Position numbers and translations under genes: made by a program. 64,000 nucleotides of DNA from Armatimonadota bacterium (GTDB taxonomy: Bacteria > Armatimonadota > Fimbriimonadia > Fimbriimonadales > Fimbriimonadaceae): the NCBI GenBank assembly GCA_017303935.1, contig JAFLBD010000002.1, positions 310,001 through 374,000 on the forward strand. The letters run 5' to 3'. Every line of letters begins with the position of its first letter. The stretch's first letter is position 1. The notes under the pieces are model-generated. The model did no database searches and was not told the origin of the DNA. It saw nothing but the letters and a program-made list of their open reading frames with translations. This document shows, piece by piece, positions 7,972 through 17,300 of the stretch.

Positions 7972-9174
7972 TTATTTCACTTCGTTGACGATCGAGAAGA
8001 TTGGGCTCATCACCGAGATCGCGATGAATCCCACCACGACGCCCATAAAGATGATCAGCGCAGGTTCGATCATCGAGGTCAAACCTTTCACGGTTTGTTC
8101 CACTTCTTGATCATAGAAATCGCCAATTTTGACCATCATTTCGCTGAGTCGGCCCGACTCTTCGCCGATGTCGATCATCTGAGTCACCATGGTCGGGAAA
8201 AGCCCGCTGGCGATCAATGGCGCGGAAAGTCGATTACCTTCTCGAATGCTCAATCGGGTCTGTTCGATTGCAGAATTGAGAACTTGGTTGCCCAGGGTTT
8301 CTCCGACGATCTCGAGACTTCGCATCATCGGCACACCAGAGTTGATCAACGTGCCGAACGTACGGGTAAACCGGGCAACGCTCATCTTGAGCACCAGTTC
8401 CCCGATGACCGGAGTCTTCAGTTTCAAATAGTCGAGCTTGTAGCGGCCCTGATCGGTCTTGCCCCACATCTTGATACCGATCCAAATTCCGGCGACGACG
8501 ATCAAAATCATCCACCAGCTGGCCTGCATAAAGTCACCAAAGGCGAACAGCTTTGCCGTGATCGGAGGGAGCTTAGAGCCCATGTCCGCAAAAATTTCTT
8601 TAAACTTTGGAAGCACAAAGCTGAACAAAACGAACAGCATGAGGATCGAGAAGCCAAAGACGAGCACTGGGTACATCATCGCGCTCTTGATCTTCGCCTT
8701 GACCTCCGCTTCATATTCCAAGAAGCCTGAAAGCCGTTCGAGAATGGTGTCCAAAATACCGCCGAGCTCTGCCGCGCGGACCATGTTAATGTAGAGCTTG
8801 CTAAAACAGTGCGGGTGTTTGACCAGAGCTTCGTTCAGCGCCGCGCCGGATTTGACGTCTGCGAGCACCATTTCCAAGGCCTTCTTGAGCACAGGATCTT
8901 TTTGCTGCGCCACCAAAATTTCCAAACAGCGCAGAATTGGAATACCGGCGTCAATCATCGTCGCGAACTGCCGCGAGAAAATCACCAGCGATTTTGGCTT
9001 CATTTTCCCGGCAGTGATGGCGCCGCCTTTGGCAGCCTTGCCTGGCGCGATGTCCAGAACGTGCATGCCTTGATCGCGCAATCGGGCAAGTACGCCCGTT
9101 TCGCTTTCGGCGTCCATCGTGGACTTAATGGTGCGACCACTCGAGTCCATGGCGGTGTATTCAAACAATGGCAT
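7972..9174 (-). CDS. pilC: Type IV pilus / type II secretion inner-membrane platform protein PilC/GspF
   Basis: The 400-residue protein starts with MPLFEYTA, the usual PilC/GspF N-terminus, and includes an N-terminal cytoplasmic domain (1-70). Two repeated GspF domains follow, about 75-195 and 275-398, each ending in membrane helices. PilC is the inner-membrane platform on which the PilB and PilT motor ATPases act in pilus extension and retraction. A pilT gene begins near the other end of this window (62953), so the pilus genes are dispersed here. The sigma-GGDEF gene follows downstream on the same strand, a context that suggests, but does not prove, a regulatory link to motility. Confidence 0.93.
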   Translation of the reverse strand: MPLFEYTAMDSSGRTIKSTMDAESETGVLARLRDQGMHVLDIAPGKAAKGGAITAGKMKPKSLVIFSRQFATMIDAGIPILRCLEILVAQQKDPVLKKALEMVLADVKSGAALNEALVKHPHCFSKLYINMVRAAELGGILDTILERLSGFLEYEAEVKAKIKSAMMYPVLVFGFSILMLFVLFSFVLPKFKEIFADMGSKLPPITAKLFAFGDFMQASWWMILIVVAGIWIGIKMWGKTDQGRYKLDYLKLKTPVIGELVLKMSVARFTRTFGTLINSGVPMMRSLEIVGETLGNQVLNSAIEQTRLSIREGNRLSAPLIASGLFPTMVTQMIDIGEESGRLSEMMVKIGDFYDQEVEQTVKGLTSMIEPALIIFMGVVVGFIAISVMSPIFSIVNEVK

Positions 9175-9334
9175 TGATTAGAAACCCCTAATGTTTTCAG
9201 GCGCAAATCGCCCCAACACAATAAGAAATAGGTTCTTTGGGGTGAATTCTTAGGTTCAAAATTCGCTTGCTTTAACGCTTTGAACTCATAGGGTTGAAGT
9301 CGATTGTTAAGTTTCGTTACACAATCTAGTAATC

Positions 9335-10576
9335 ATGCGAGCAGAAGTGGTTTCCGTGGGCACCGAACTCTTGTTAGGATCGACGATCGATACGAACGCC
9401 GCGACCTTGGGCCAGTTGCTCGCCGAGTGCGGAATCGATTGCTCGTTTCGCCAAACGGTCGGCGATAACCTTGAACGCGCGACCCAAGCGATTCGGCAGG
9501 CACTCGATCGGTCCGATTGCGTGATTACCATCGGCGGGCTCGGACCAACAGAAGACGACCTCACCAGAAACGCAATCGCTGCGAGTTGCGACGTCGAACT
9601 AGTGCTTCAGCCAGAGATGCTCGCCACCTTAAAGCAGATTTTTGATCGCCGAAACCTGAAGTGGGTGGATTCAAACCAACGACAAGCAATGCTTCCGGTC
9701 GGAGGGCAATTCATCGACAATCCGTTCGGAACCGCCGCCGGAATACGAATGGACGTCGACGGCAAGATCATTCTGGCGTTGCCTGGGCCGCCACGCGAGT
9801 TCAAGCCGATGCTCGCCAACTATGTCAAGCCATTGCTTGCCAAACTTTCTGGAGGAAGCATCATCCATTCGAAAGTCCTGCGCGTATGCGGGATGGGTGA
9901 AAGTAGGGTCGAAGATGCCATCAAAGATCTGCTCCACACTTCCAACCCGAGCATCGCGCCGTACGCCAAAACGTGGGAAGTCCACCTTCGGCTCACCGCC
10001 CGCGCAAAGAATGTCGCAGAAGCCGAGGAGCTGATCCGTCCACTAGAATCAGGCGTCCGTCAGATTCTGGGCGCGCATGTCTACGGTACGGATGAAACGA
10101 CCCTCGAAATGGCAGTCGGTGAGCGGTTGGCAGCCCTCAATCTGACGGTGTCGGCCGCAGAAAGTTGTACCGCTGGACTCCTTATGAGTCGTCTCGCCGC
10201 AGTGCCCGGCGCGAGCCGATATTTGGTCGGCGGAGTGGTGACCTACACCGAGCAAATGAAAATCCAAGAACTCGGGGTACCAGAGCAGTTGATCGAAGCC
10301 CATTCTCCAGTTAGTGAGCAAGTCGCCGAGCAAATGGCAATTGGCGCGCGCAAGAGATACGGTACGTATTACGCCCTTGCGATCACCGGTGTGGCCGGTC
10401 CCGGGCCAGACGACCGCGAGAATCCGGAAGGGTTGGTCTATGTGGCTCTTGCTGGTCCGCACCAAGTCGAAGTGGAGCAGCACCACCTTGGAAAGGGCAG
10501 GGATTCGATTCGAATGCGAGCGTCGCAAGCCGCGCTGACGCTGCTTTGGCGGCGATTAAACCACACCGAACTGTAA
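9335..10576 (+). CDS. cinA: CinA-family protein (nicotinamide-nucleotide amidase / ADP-ribose pyrophosphatase)
   Basis: The 413-residue protein is a full-length CinA. The N-terminal MoCF/COG1058 domain (about 1-170) begins MRAEVVSVGTELLLG and carries ITIGGLGPTEDDLTR. The C-terminal CinA domain (about 255-408) begins with the SAAESCTAGLL active-site segment and includes TGVAGPG. Members recycle pyridine-nucleotide by-products by deamidating nicotinamide mononucleotide. It is transcribed away from pilC with a 160-nt gap and overlaps the converging lipB by 21 nt. Confidence 0.95.
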   Translation: MRAEVVSVGTELLLGSTIDTNAATLGQLLAECGIDCSFRQTVGDNLERATQAIRQALDRSDCVITIGGLGPTEDDLTRNAIAASCDVELVLQPEMLATLKQIFDRRNLKWVDSNQRQAMLPVGGQFIDNPFGTAAGIRMDVDGKIILALPGPPREFKPMLANYVKPLLAKLSGGSIIHSKVLRVCGMGESRVEDAIKDLLHTSNPSIAPYAKTWEVHLRLTARAKNVAEAEELIRPLESGVRQILGAHVYGTDETTLEMAVGERLAALNLTVSAAESCTAGLLMSRLAAVPGASRYLVGGVVTYTEQMKIQELGVPEQLIEAHSPVSEQVAEQMAIGARKRYGTYYALAITGVAGPGPDDRENPEGLVYVALAGPHQVEVEQHHLGKGRDSIRMRASQAALTLLWRRLNHTEL

Positions 10577-11209
10577 GTCAAATACTTGCTCGAATGCTTG
10601 AATCGTCACAGCTTTGACCTCGTCTACGGTCACATCGCGGCCGAGGATCATGCTCAACGAAGTGACCCCGTACCCCACGATCCCACACGGAATGATGAGC
10701 TGAAATCCGTCCATCGCGTTGTTGCAATTCATCGCGATTCCGTGCACGCTCACCCACTTTTTGATCTTGACTCCAATCGCGCTAACCTTCTTGTCCCCGA
10801 TCCATGCGCCCGTATGAGGTGGAAATCTGCGTCCCTCGATTCCGTAGTGAGCGAGAACCGCGAGTTGGGTCTCTTCAAGATCGCGAAGCCATTTGTGGAG
10901 GTCCTTTCCGTGTCGGGTCAAATCGAATATCGGATAAATGACGAGTTGCCCGGGGCAGTGGTAGGTGACGTCTCCCCCTCGGTCGGTCCGAACAACGTCA
11001 ACTCCCTTTTGCTTCAGTTGTTCAGGAGTGAAGAGAAGGTTCTGTTCGTGGAATCCCGCCCCGAGAGTCAGCACGGGCGGATGCTCGACGAAGATCAAGG
11101 TGTCTGGCGCGCCCGCCATCACCATTTCGGCGACCTCAAGCTGTTTGTCCCAAGCCTCGTTGTAGGGTAATCGGCCAAGATCGAGCAGCAACGCTGAGGA
11201 CTGGCTCAA
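10556..11209 (-). CDS. lipB: Octanoyltransferase LipB
   Basis: The 217-residue protein transfers octanoyl groups from acyl carrier protein to lipoyl domains, the first step in lipoic acid synthesis. The family pattern is clear: RGGDVTYHCPGQLV (about 77-90), WIGDKKVSAIGVKIKKWVS (about 112-130), HGIAMN and the catalytic-cysteine segment IIPCGI. Its likely targets include the two-lipoyl E2 protein encoded at 47254-48780. The start overlaps the stop of the cyclase homologue upstream by 4 nt (ATGA), so the two are translationally coupled. Confidence 0.95.
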   Translation of the reverse strand: MSQSSALLLDLGRLPYNEAWDKQLEVAEMVMAGAPDTLIFVEHPPVLTLGAGFHEQNLLFTPEQLKQKGVDVVRTDRGGDVTYHCPGQLVIYPIFDLTRHGKDLHKWLRDLEETQLAVLAHYGIEGRRFPPHTGAWIGDKKVSAIGVKIKKWVSVHGIAMNCNNAMDGFQLIIPCGIVGYGVTSLSMILGRDVTVDEVKAVTIQAFEQVFDLQFGVV

Positions 11210-12966
11210 ACCGTTCGCATCTCCAACTTATAGACCACTTGATTGTCCACCAGTAGATTGAGAGCTTCTCCGCGAAGTCCGGGCATCGTCTCCCAGACTC
11301 GCTCGGTTAAGGCAATTCCGCCGACCTCACTTGCAGCTTCGACGTGTGCGGCGATGTCAATCACTTCGGTGAATTGGACCTTCTCGATGTGACCGACGAT
11401 GGTGCCTCGGTGAATCCCGATTCTCAGCTTGAACGGCATGCTGAGCTTGTTGACGGTGTTGTTGAATTCGCGGATTTTCTCCTGAATATCTTCCGAGGCG
11501 GCGAGAGCATCGATCGGGTTGTTGAACACCATGATCGCCCCGTCGCCAGCCGTCGAAAGCACTTCGCCGTTATGCTCTTGAGTAACACGCTCAAGCATTT
11601 GCTGGTACGCGCGGAACGACCACTCGGCGACATAGGGGTCCGCCATCATCTTCATCACCGACGACTTTTCTGCATCAACAACCACAACGGTGATGTCTCG
11701 TGGACCGGGGTTCAATCGCCTTTGGATGTCCAGATACTCGTAAAGCAACGTTTCGGGGTCGTTCAGCTGCATCATTCGATCTCGCAATCCACGTCTTTCG
11801 ATGGCACCTGCGATACCTGCAATGACTCCAATAACTATGGCGAAAATAAGTCCAGCCACGTGGCTCGCAATGTCACCAGTCCCTGGAACCGGGACATTCA
11901 AGAGATACAGCCCGATCAACATCGGTATATTGCCGCACACCGTGTAGAGCATCGAAATGAGTACGGACCGCCAAACTTTGCCGCCCAAGAAGGCGAGTCC
12001 CGTCTGGATTGTAATGGAAAGCAATCCAATTAGCCCTGCTGAAATTGCAGATTGGAACGAGGCATGATCAATACCGAATCTCTGTTCCAGGATCCCCACA
12101 AGCAGCACGACGATCGTGCTCATGCAGAACGAAACCACACCGGCCCAACTCCAGGGGTTGCTTTCGATCTGCTTAAACAGCGGCAATGAGTGCCAGCCGT
12201 GGAGATCGACTTTGTTCTCTGATGCTGCATTGAGCCGCTCTTCGAGTTCAAACAGTCGCTCGAGCAGATCTTGCCGAGAAAGGTAATCCTTGCTGAGCTC
12301 GATGCGCCGCATCCGAATGCCCGCTCCAACAAAGGAGAAAATCGCGCCGAAAAACCCGTAGACGATCGCCAGTACAAAGAACGCGAGACCGGCTATCGCG
12401 AACTTTTCAATAGGGGTTTGTCCTCTGTCCGATCCGTTTCGGAGGATCATGATTCCCGCTCCGATCAACATTGAGGCATAGGAGATGGCAGTCCCGAGGA
12501 AAACAGTGCGGAATTTGCCATGTCGCATCATGCATAAGTAATGGAGGAGCGTGGTGCCAAGGATCGCGATAGCCTGCACGATGTCGTCACTTTGGATCGA
12601 AATGCCACCGCCACTCGAAGCGACCGTTTTGCCACCAGAGGTCTCGCCGATGAGGAATAAAACGATGCTCAGCAGGATCGTGACCAAGAAGAAAGCGCCG
12701 GCGTTTTCGGTGATGCTCATCCAAAGATCGCCGCACCATCTCATCCATGCTGGGACCTTGAAGCGCTTAGCTTCTCGTTGACGATTGCCTTGGCTCGCAC
12801 GCAGATCAACTTGAGTCATCGCGCGCTCGATCAACGACGGACTCACCCCTGCAAGTTGTGCAAGGTCCGATGGGCTCTCATCGATAGCGGAAGGGTTTTG
12901 GCGCAGATAACTGGCCAGCTTCACCGCCTCGGATGCCAAAAAGGGAGTTTCAGGTGTGGTCTGCAA
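11206..12966 (-). CDS. Membrane protein with C-terminal class III adenylate/guanylate cyclase homology domain
   Basis: The protein has 586 residues. A soluble N-terminus (1-75) includes an LAQLAGVSPSLIE helix-turn-helix-like patch. About eight hydrophobic segments follow between 90 and 390, interrupted near 220-255 by a charged helix. A class III cyclase domain occupies about 425-580. Both metal aspartates seem present (D431 in VVVVDAEKS and D475 in AGDGA). The IGIHRG block is at 517-522. The usual transition-state pair Asn/Arg of the V-N-x-A-A-R motif is replaced: it reads I-D-I-A-A-H (D537, H541). The lysine before GD is absent. It may be a degenerate or altered-specificity cyclase. It is translationally coupled to lipB. 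Confidence 0.8.
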   Translation of the reverse strand: MQTTPETPFLASEAVKLASYLRQNPSAIDESPSDLAQLAGVSPSLIERAMTQVDLRASQGNRQREAKRFKVPAWMRWCGDLWMSITENAGAFFLVTILLSIVLFLIGETSGGKTVASSGGGISIQSDDIVQAIAILGTTLLHYLCMMRHGKFRTVFLGTAISYASMLIGAGIMILRNGSDRGQTPIEKFAIAGLAFFVLAIVYGFFGAIFSFVGAGIRMRRIELSKDYLSRQDLLERLFELEERLNAASENKVDLHGWHSLPLFKQIESNPWSWAGVVSFCMSTIVVLLVGILEQRFGIDHASFQSAISAGLIGLLSITIQTGLAFLGGKVWRSVLISMLYTVCGNIPMLIGLYLLNVPVPGTGDIASHVAGLIFAIVIGVIAGIAGAIERRGLRDRMMQLNDPETLLYEYLDIQRRLNPGPRDITVVVVDAEKSSVMKMMADPYVAEWSFRAYQQMLERVTQEHNGEVLSTAGDGAIMVFNNPIDALAASEDIQEKIREFNNTVNKLSMPFKLRIGIHRGTIVGHIEKVQFTEVIDIAAHVEAASEVGGIALTERVWETMPGLRGEALNLLVDNQVVYKLEMRTV

Positions 12967-13035
12967 TCGTTTCGACCCTGAATGTGATACTAAATTGTAG
13001 GCGATTCTGGTTGCATAAGTGTATCCTTAGTCCCG

Positions 13036-13353
13036 GAGCAGATCGGGTAGCGGCCTCAAGGCAACTTGGGGAGGAAAGTCCGGACTTCAAAGGGCATGGT
13101 GCCCTCGGCAACGGGGGACGGGGCGACCCGATGGAAAGTGCAACAGAAAGTAGACCACCGATGGGTAACCCTCGGAACGGGTGAAACGGTGAGGTAAAAG
13201 CTCACCAGAGGCAGGGGTAACTCTGCTTGCTAGGCAAACCCCACCAGAAGCAAGGCCAAATAGAGAGACATTGACGTTGCCCGCAGAGTCTCTGGGTTGG
13301 CCGCATTAGAGAAATCGCTACACAAAGACAGAATCCGGCTTACAGATCTGCTC
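13036..13353 (+). ncRNA. rnpB: RNase P RNA, bacterial type A
   Basis: This is the catalytic RNA of RNase P. The strongly conserved core sequences are all present in order: GAGGAAAGTCCGGAC near 13071, ACAGAAA near 13143, AGCAAGGCCAAATA near 13250, and GAATCCGGCTTACAG near 13331. The ends are set by a perfect 9-bp P1 helix, GAGCAGATC at 13036-13044 pairing with GATCTGCTC at 13345-13353. A TATCCT at 13022 could be the -10 box, but no convincing -35 was found. Its 3' end lies 7 nt from the stop of the converging lipoprotein gene. Confidence 0.97.
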
Positions 13354-13359
13354 TCAAAC

Positions 13360-14541
13360 TCACTTTTTCGCGTATGGTCGACAAAGTGGGTCGCCAATCA
13401 CGACGTCCTTCCAGAGCACCAGTGGGGAACTCGCGTAAAACGATTCCGCGAGATTGTAGCCGTCGGTGTATCGGTCCATCAGAATGTCTACACGGCAAAG
13501 CGCAGAGGTCCATGGCTCGCTGACATAGCCTTTGACCCCGGTGACTCCATTCGCAATCAAATCACCAATCAGGCTCTGGCCTTCTTCGCTCGGAATGAAG
13601 GTTCGAGCACTGGTGGAAACGTACGTTTCGCAGATCGAGCCCGATAGGAATTTGAGCCCGCGGTAAGTTTTCAGGTCAAACTTTCCGTCGTTAGAACCCC
13701 AGCTGACATAGCCCATCATTGGCTTGCCTGGATTTAAAAATGGCGCGGTCTTATCGATCCGGACTTCTTTGTTCTTCTGCAACAACTTCGCGACTGCCGC
13801 TTCCATTCGGACTTGGTGCCAACCCGCACTTTCCGGCATTTCAGGATTGTTGGTGCGGTTCTCCGCTTGATCGAAGAAGAATAGCCCTTTTTCGGGCTGA
13901 GCCTTGACCGATCGCTCGACCAGCCGCTTGGCATCGGTCAGCGAAAAAGCATCAAGTCGTGTGACCAGATAGATGCCGTAATCTTTGCTATTGAACGGCT
14001 TTTTGGCATCGTAGTAGGGGTTTTTGCAACGGATCATCCCGTCTTCGGTCGGTGCCTTATCGTTTGGCATCGGTTCGACGCGAAGGTTCATCCCGGCGAT
14101 CTGACCGTCCACTGAATATCCCCACCAACTATCGATACGAAACGGAATTCCCTTGGTCAGAACAATGTAGTCAATCCGCTCTTTGCTGGCTTCGATCGCG
14201 GTTTTGATCGGCTCCAAAATGTCCTCTTTGAACCGAGCCATACTGGTCTCTTCGAGAGGGGGGCACTTGATCTGGACAATGTTTGAAGGTGGCACCTTTC
14301 GCTTGCGAGCGTAATATTCGGCGAGCTCGATCCCTTCTTCGGAATCGATGTTGCAAACGAGGAGCAAGTGCTTGGATTCTTCGGTGCCAGCAGTTTCGGC
14401 GACATTCATTCGGATGGATTCAATGTCGTCCTTGAGAACAACTGGTGGTTCATCATGGGGCTTGTCGCAACCGACCAGCGCGACACCTAACATCGCGAAC
14501 AAAACTCCCCATTTCCCCAAAATCCTATTCATCCCGTTCAT
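13360..14541 (-). CDS. TIGR03790-family lipoprotein
   Basis: The 393-residue protein has a lipoprotein signal peptide with lipobox ALVGC (Cys25). The rest follows the TIGR03790 pattern of uncharacterised exported proteins: an N-terminal strand LLLVCNID, then AEYYARKRKVPPSNIV, a YIVLTKGIPFRI segment, SVDGQ, and a C-terminal GVTGVKGYVSEPW and VVIGDPLCRPY. Function of the family is unknown; homologues occur in several little-studied phyla. The start overlaps the end of the glycosyltransferase gene by 17 nt. It ends 7 nt from rnpB, tail to tail. Confidence 0.8.
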   Translation of the reverse strand: MNGMNRILGKWGVLFAMLGVALVGCDKPHDEPPVVLKDDIESIRMNVAETAGTEESKHLLLVCNIDSEEGIELAEYYARKRKVPPSNIVQIKCPPLEETSMARFKEDILEPIKTAIEASKERIDYIVLTKGIPFRIDSWWGYSVDGQIAGMNLRVEPMPNDKAPTEDGMIRCKNPYYDAKKPFNSKDYGIYLVTRLDAFSLTDAKRLVERSVKAQPEKGLFFFDQAENRTNNPEMPESAGWHQVRMEAAVAKLLQKNKEVRIDKTAPFLNPGKPMMGYVSWGSNDGKFDLKTYRGLKFLSGSICETYVSTSARTFIPSEEGQSLIGDLIANGVTGVKGYVSEPWTSALCRVDILMDRYTDGYNLAESFYASSPLVLWKDVVIGDPLCRPYAKK

Positions 14542-15181
14542 TCTCTCGCTTCACGATAAAGTATGTTCGTCCAATCTCAGCGTACATCTTTGCTCGGGCC
14601 TGCGCACCACGTACCAGTCCGAGCTTCTGCTCTTTGTGTCGGTGGCTGACACCTTGCAGCACACACCGATTCACCCGATCTCCGCGCTTTTTTGCAGCGA
14701 GATTGATCGCAACCTCGATTCCCAACCGGCAACTTCGAGGGTCGTTTATTGAATTCCATATTTCGCGGACTAAGGCACGCTGTCCGCTCAATTCCGGAGA
14801 AACGCGCTGAGCGGTATCGCTCCAAAATCGCCCGTCACCGAACACTCCGACGTTCATCTCACAACTTCCGCTGGCGACCGGCTCAATCAGGTCCTTGATG
14901 TGTTCCGCTCGCAATCCGATGAGATCGCCGTCCAAAAATAGAATGACTTCTGGATCGAGGATTTCAACGCCTGAGGCCATTGCGGCGCCTTTGCCAAAGT
15001 TCTCATCGTGCTGAAGCACTTGGACGCCTTGAAATTCTCGCGCAATATCAGCGGTTTTGTCGGTGCTGCCGTCCGCCACGACCACCGACTGGAATTCATA
15101 TCCGGCCTCGCACACCGCCTCCAGAACTTGTCGTATTGTTGGCTCTTCGTTGAGCGCCGGAATGACCACGCCGATCTTCAC
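14525..15181 (-). CDS. Family 2 glycosyltransferase
   Basis: The 218-residue protein has a GT-A fold typical of family 2: VVIPALNEEPTI at the N-terminus, VVVADGSTDKTADIA (nucleotide binding) and the metal-binding FLDGDL (DxD-like) near residue 83. It resembles dolichol-phosphate-mannose-synthase-like enzymes that use lipid or small-molecule acceptors, but has no C-terminal membrane helix. It is embedded in an overlapping run with the FemAB-like gene upstream (4-nt overlap) and the lipoprotein gene downstream. The sugar and acceptor cannot be inferred. Confidence 0.88.
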   Translation of the reverse strand: MKIGVVIPALNEEPTIRQVLEAVCEAGYEFQSVVVADGSTDKTADIAREFQGVQVLQHDENFGKGAAMASGVEILDPEVILFLDGDLIGLRAEHIKDLIEPVASGSCEMNVGVFGDGRFWSDTAQRVSPELSGQRALVREIWNSINDPRSCRLGIEVAINLAAKKRGDRVNRCVLQGVSHRHKEQKLGLVRGAQARAKMYAEIGRTYFIVKRENERDE

Positions 15182-16134
15182 TTTGCGTGTCCCTCCAACC
15201 AGGCGCGCAATCGCTGCTCACTCATGTGTTTTGCGACTTCAATCCGTAATTGAGTGGCCGACCTCGCCGAAGGAATTCGAACATATTTCTCGGTGCACGT
15301 TGGATTCCAGCGCTTTTTGTACGGTTCCGTGCCGCGCAGAAAATCGAAGCGCTTCAACCCGAGTTGAATCGCACGATTGATTGCCTCGGCGATCATCATC
15401 GAGCCGGGACAAAGCTTGGCGCATTCCGGGTCGAATCCACACTGATAGAAGAAAAATCGATCGCCAGCTTTCATCCCATACAAGCAACCAATCGCGCGCC
15501 CTTGGTGTTCCAATTGTAGCGTCTGTGCCACCTCATTGGCCCCAAATTGCCGGTGGAATTGACGCACTTGTCTTGAGAAGAAGGAACCTGGCATCAGCCG
15601 TTTGTGCCAGCGCTTGGCATGGAGTGCGAACAGATTATCGAAGAAGTTGTCGCCAATATTCCAGCGGAAGCAGAGATCCGAGTTGCGAAATCCTCTGCGG
15701 ACATCCGCCCTCAAACTTTTGCTCAGAGTATTGAGATGGGAGTCAAGCGATTCGGGAAGATCGAGGACATAATGCTCTCCCGCGGCCAATGGCATCCTTC
15801 CCGAAAAGTCTATAAGACCGTCCGGGACAGAGGACACTTCCAGATTTGGGAAACGAGCGATCGCTTTAGAAACTGCGCCTTGAACATCGCCCGAGGTCAA
15901 TGGGGTGGTTTCGTCACTACGTCTTGCGGCTGCTGGAATGAGCTTGTTCCCAACCTTGCACACAGGCCACAGGAAGTCCTCATCAACCAAAAACTGCAAT
16001 CGACCTGAGTTGCGACTGGTTTCGCACCACGCGTTCACCCAATCGGGTGAATGGAATGGGTTTGAAGATGGTGATGCCTCAAAGAGCCTATGCCAGCGTT
16101 CCGGGATTTCCGCGCTGGGCGGCTGCAACTGCAT
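15178..16134 (-). CDS. FemAB/CelD-like acetyltransferase-fold protein
   Basis: The start is set at 16134: ATG overlaps the upstream TGA (ATGA) and is preceded by AAAGGAG at good spacing. A longer frame exists but only covers the upstream gene. The 318-residue protein has a GNAT/FemAB-like fold. A FHSPDWVNAW N-terminus is followed by LSKSLRADVRRGFRN (about 140-155) and a C-terminal half with GCLYGMKAGDRFFFYQCGF and RFDFLRGTEPYKKRW. These match the BioF2/CelD-type group often found in polysaccharide loci. It sits beside a glycosyltransferase and may transfer an amino acid or acyl group to a cell-surface product. Confidence 0.78.
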   Translation of the reverse strand: MQLQPPSAEIPERWHRLFEASPSSNPFHSPDWVNAWCETSRNSGRLQFLVDEDFLWPVCKVGNKLIPAAARRSDETTPLTSGDVQGAVSKAIARFPNLEVSSVPDGLIDFSGRMPLAAGEHYVLDLPESLDSHLNTLSKSLRADVRRGFRNSDLCFRWNIGDNFFDNLFALHAKRWHKRLMPGSFFSRQVRQFHRQFGANEVAQTLQLEHQGRAIGCLYGMKAGDRFFFYQCGFDPECAKLCPGSMMIAEAINRAIQLGLKRFDFLRGTEPYKKRWNPTCTEKYVRIPSARSATQLRIEVAKHMSEQRLRAWLEGHAK

Positions 16135-17294
16135 CAGTAGCTCCTTTCGATTTGCCACGAGGAGCCCGACGACTCCGAATTCTTGTTCTTGTCGGCGAAA
16201 TAGGCAATGATGCCGATGATGATCAAACCAAGCAGCACCGCGAGAGCAACTTTCCACGCACTGATCGGTGCTTCGCCCTGAATCTCACCGGTCTGGCCGT
16301 TGACCAAAAACCGAAACGACTTGCCGCGATATCGGTATCCACCGACCCAGACGGGGAGCAAAACATGCTTGAACGTCACTTCGGAATACGCGGTTGTTTT
16401 GGAGTTGATCACTTGCTCATCTCCGCCGATATCGTGGCGGATGGCCATGTTGATTTCAGGCTCCATCATGTCTTGTGCTACCGCCCATCCGTTCGCCAAA
16501 TCGCGGTCGTAGCGAAGGGTGCGAAAACCGACCAGATATTTTGGGTCGTAAGGCACGATGGCGGGTAGATCCCAAGTCTGCAGCCTTCGCGAATATTGCT
16601 CTGGAATCACCGAAGATCCGAGCACCAGAAGATCATCGAATTGCACAAACACGGTTCCTGAGGCTGGATACCATCGCGTATGGCGAACTTGCCGCGTCCG
16701 GGTCACCGGGCGACCGTTTTCATAGTCGGTATACGTCTCGGTCACGTAGTAGTATTCGCCGCGCTGACCCGTGTAATCGGTCGTGGTGTCGGAATCGTAA
16801 GTCCAAAACGGTACGTACATCCCAGCCAGCTGACCTTCCTTAAGCGCGAGCTTTTTGAGGTCATTTGGTGCCCAGAATCGGCTCCCGAGCCAGTCGCCGA
16901 CCTTGGCGCGGGCCTCTTTGCTAGGGATTCGAAAGGCCATCACGCCGTTCGGCATGATCCGGTTTTGCGGCGGTGTCTCAACGACGACATTCGAGCCGCA
17001 AAACGGACAGCTCTGGGTGACTTCGGTGGGCAGGATCGAAAACTCCGCCGCACACTGGTTGCAATGAACGATCTTGGAGTGCTCTTCTTCGAGGTTTAGG
17101 TTCGCCTGATCAAAGTAAGCGTGGATATCGAGTTCTTCGACAACCGTTGTGGGAGGAGCGATCGGAGTGATGTGGCCACAGTAAGGGCAACGCAGAGCCG
17201 TGGTGCCTGGCTCGAAGTTAAGCTGGGCACCACATTTTTCGCACGGATACCGCGAGATATCTTGCGAATTCGACTCTACAGGAGGCGTGTCCAA
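16134..17294 (-). CDS. Membrane protein with two N-terminal TFIIB-type zinc ribbons
   Basis: Two zinc ribbons are readable in the first 110 residues of this 386-residue protein: CEKCG...CPYCG (18-41) and CNQCA...CPFCGS (79-101). The middle (120-330) is a beta-rich segment with YVPFWTYDS and LLPVWVGGYRYRGK, a pattern shared by bacterial proteins annotated as zinc-ribbon membrane proteins. One transmembrane helix (about 347-367) and a short polar tail close the protein. It lies 6 nt downstream of the SPFH gene, a pairing like ydjG-ydjI next to pspA in Bacillus subtilis. This suggests a membrane-stress or membrane-organisation role; that role is inference. Confidence 0.75.
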   Translation of the reverse strand: MDTPPVESNSQDISRYPCEKCGAQLNFEPGTTALRCPYCGHITPIAPPTTVVEELDIHAYFDQANLNLEEEHSKIVHCNQCAAEFSILPTEVTQSCPFCGSNVVVETPPQNRIMPNGVMAFRIPSKEARAKVGDWLGSRFWAPNDLKKLALKEGQLAGMYVPFWTYDSDTTTDYTGQRGEYYYVTETYTDYENGRPVTRTRQVRHTRWYPASGTVFVQFDDLLVLGSSVIPEQYSRRLQTWDLPAIVPYDPKYLVGFRTLRYDRDLANGWAVAQDMMEPEINMAIRHDIGGDEQVINSKTTAYSEVTFKHVLLPVWVGGYRYRGKSFRFLVNGQTGEIQGEAPISAWKVALAVLLGLIIIGIIAYFADKNKNSESSGSSWQIERSY

Positions 17295-17300
17295 TGGTGA

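Noticed and set aside
9300-9335. TTGTTA/TAGTAA promoter for cinA
   Set aside because: The -10-like box abuts the ATG, which would place the transcription start inside the gene.
13037-13350. Overlapping open frames across rnpB
   Set aside because: They are chance frames through a structured RNA with clear RNase P consensus and P1 helix.
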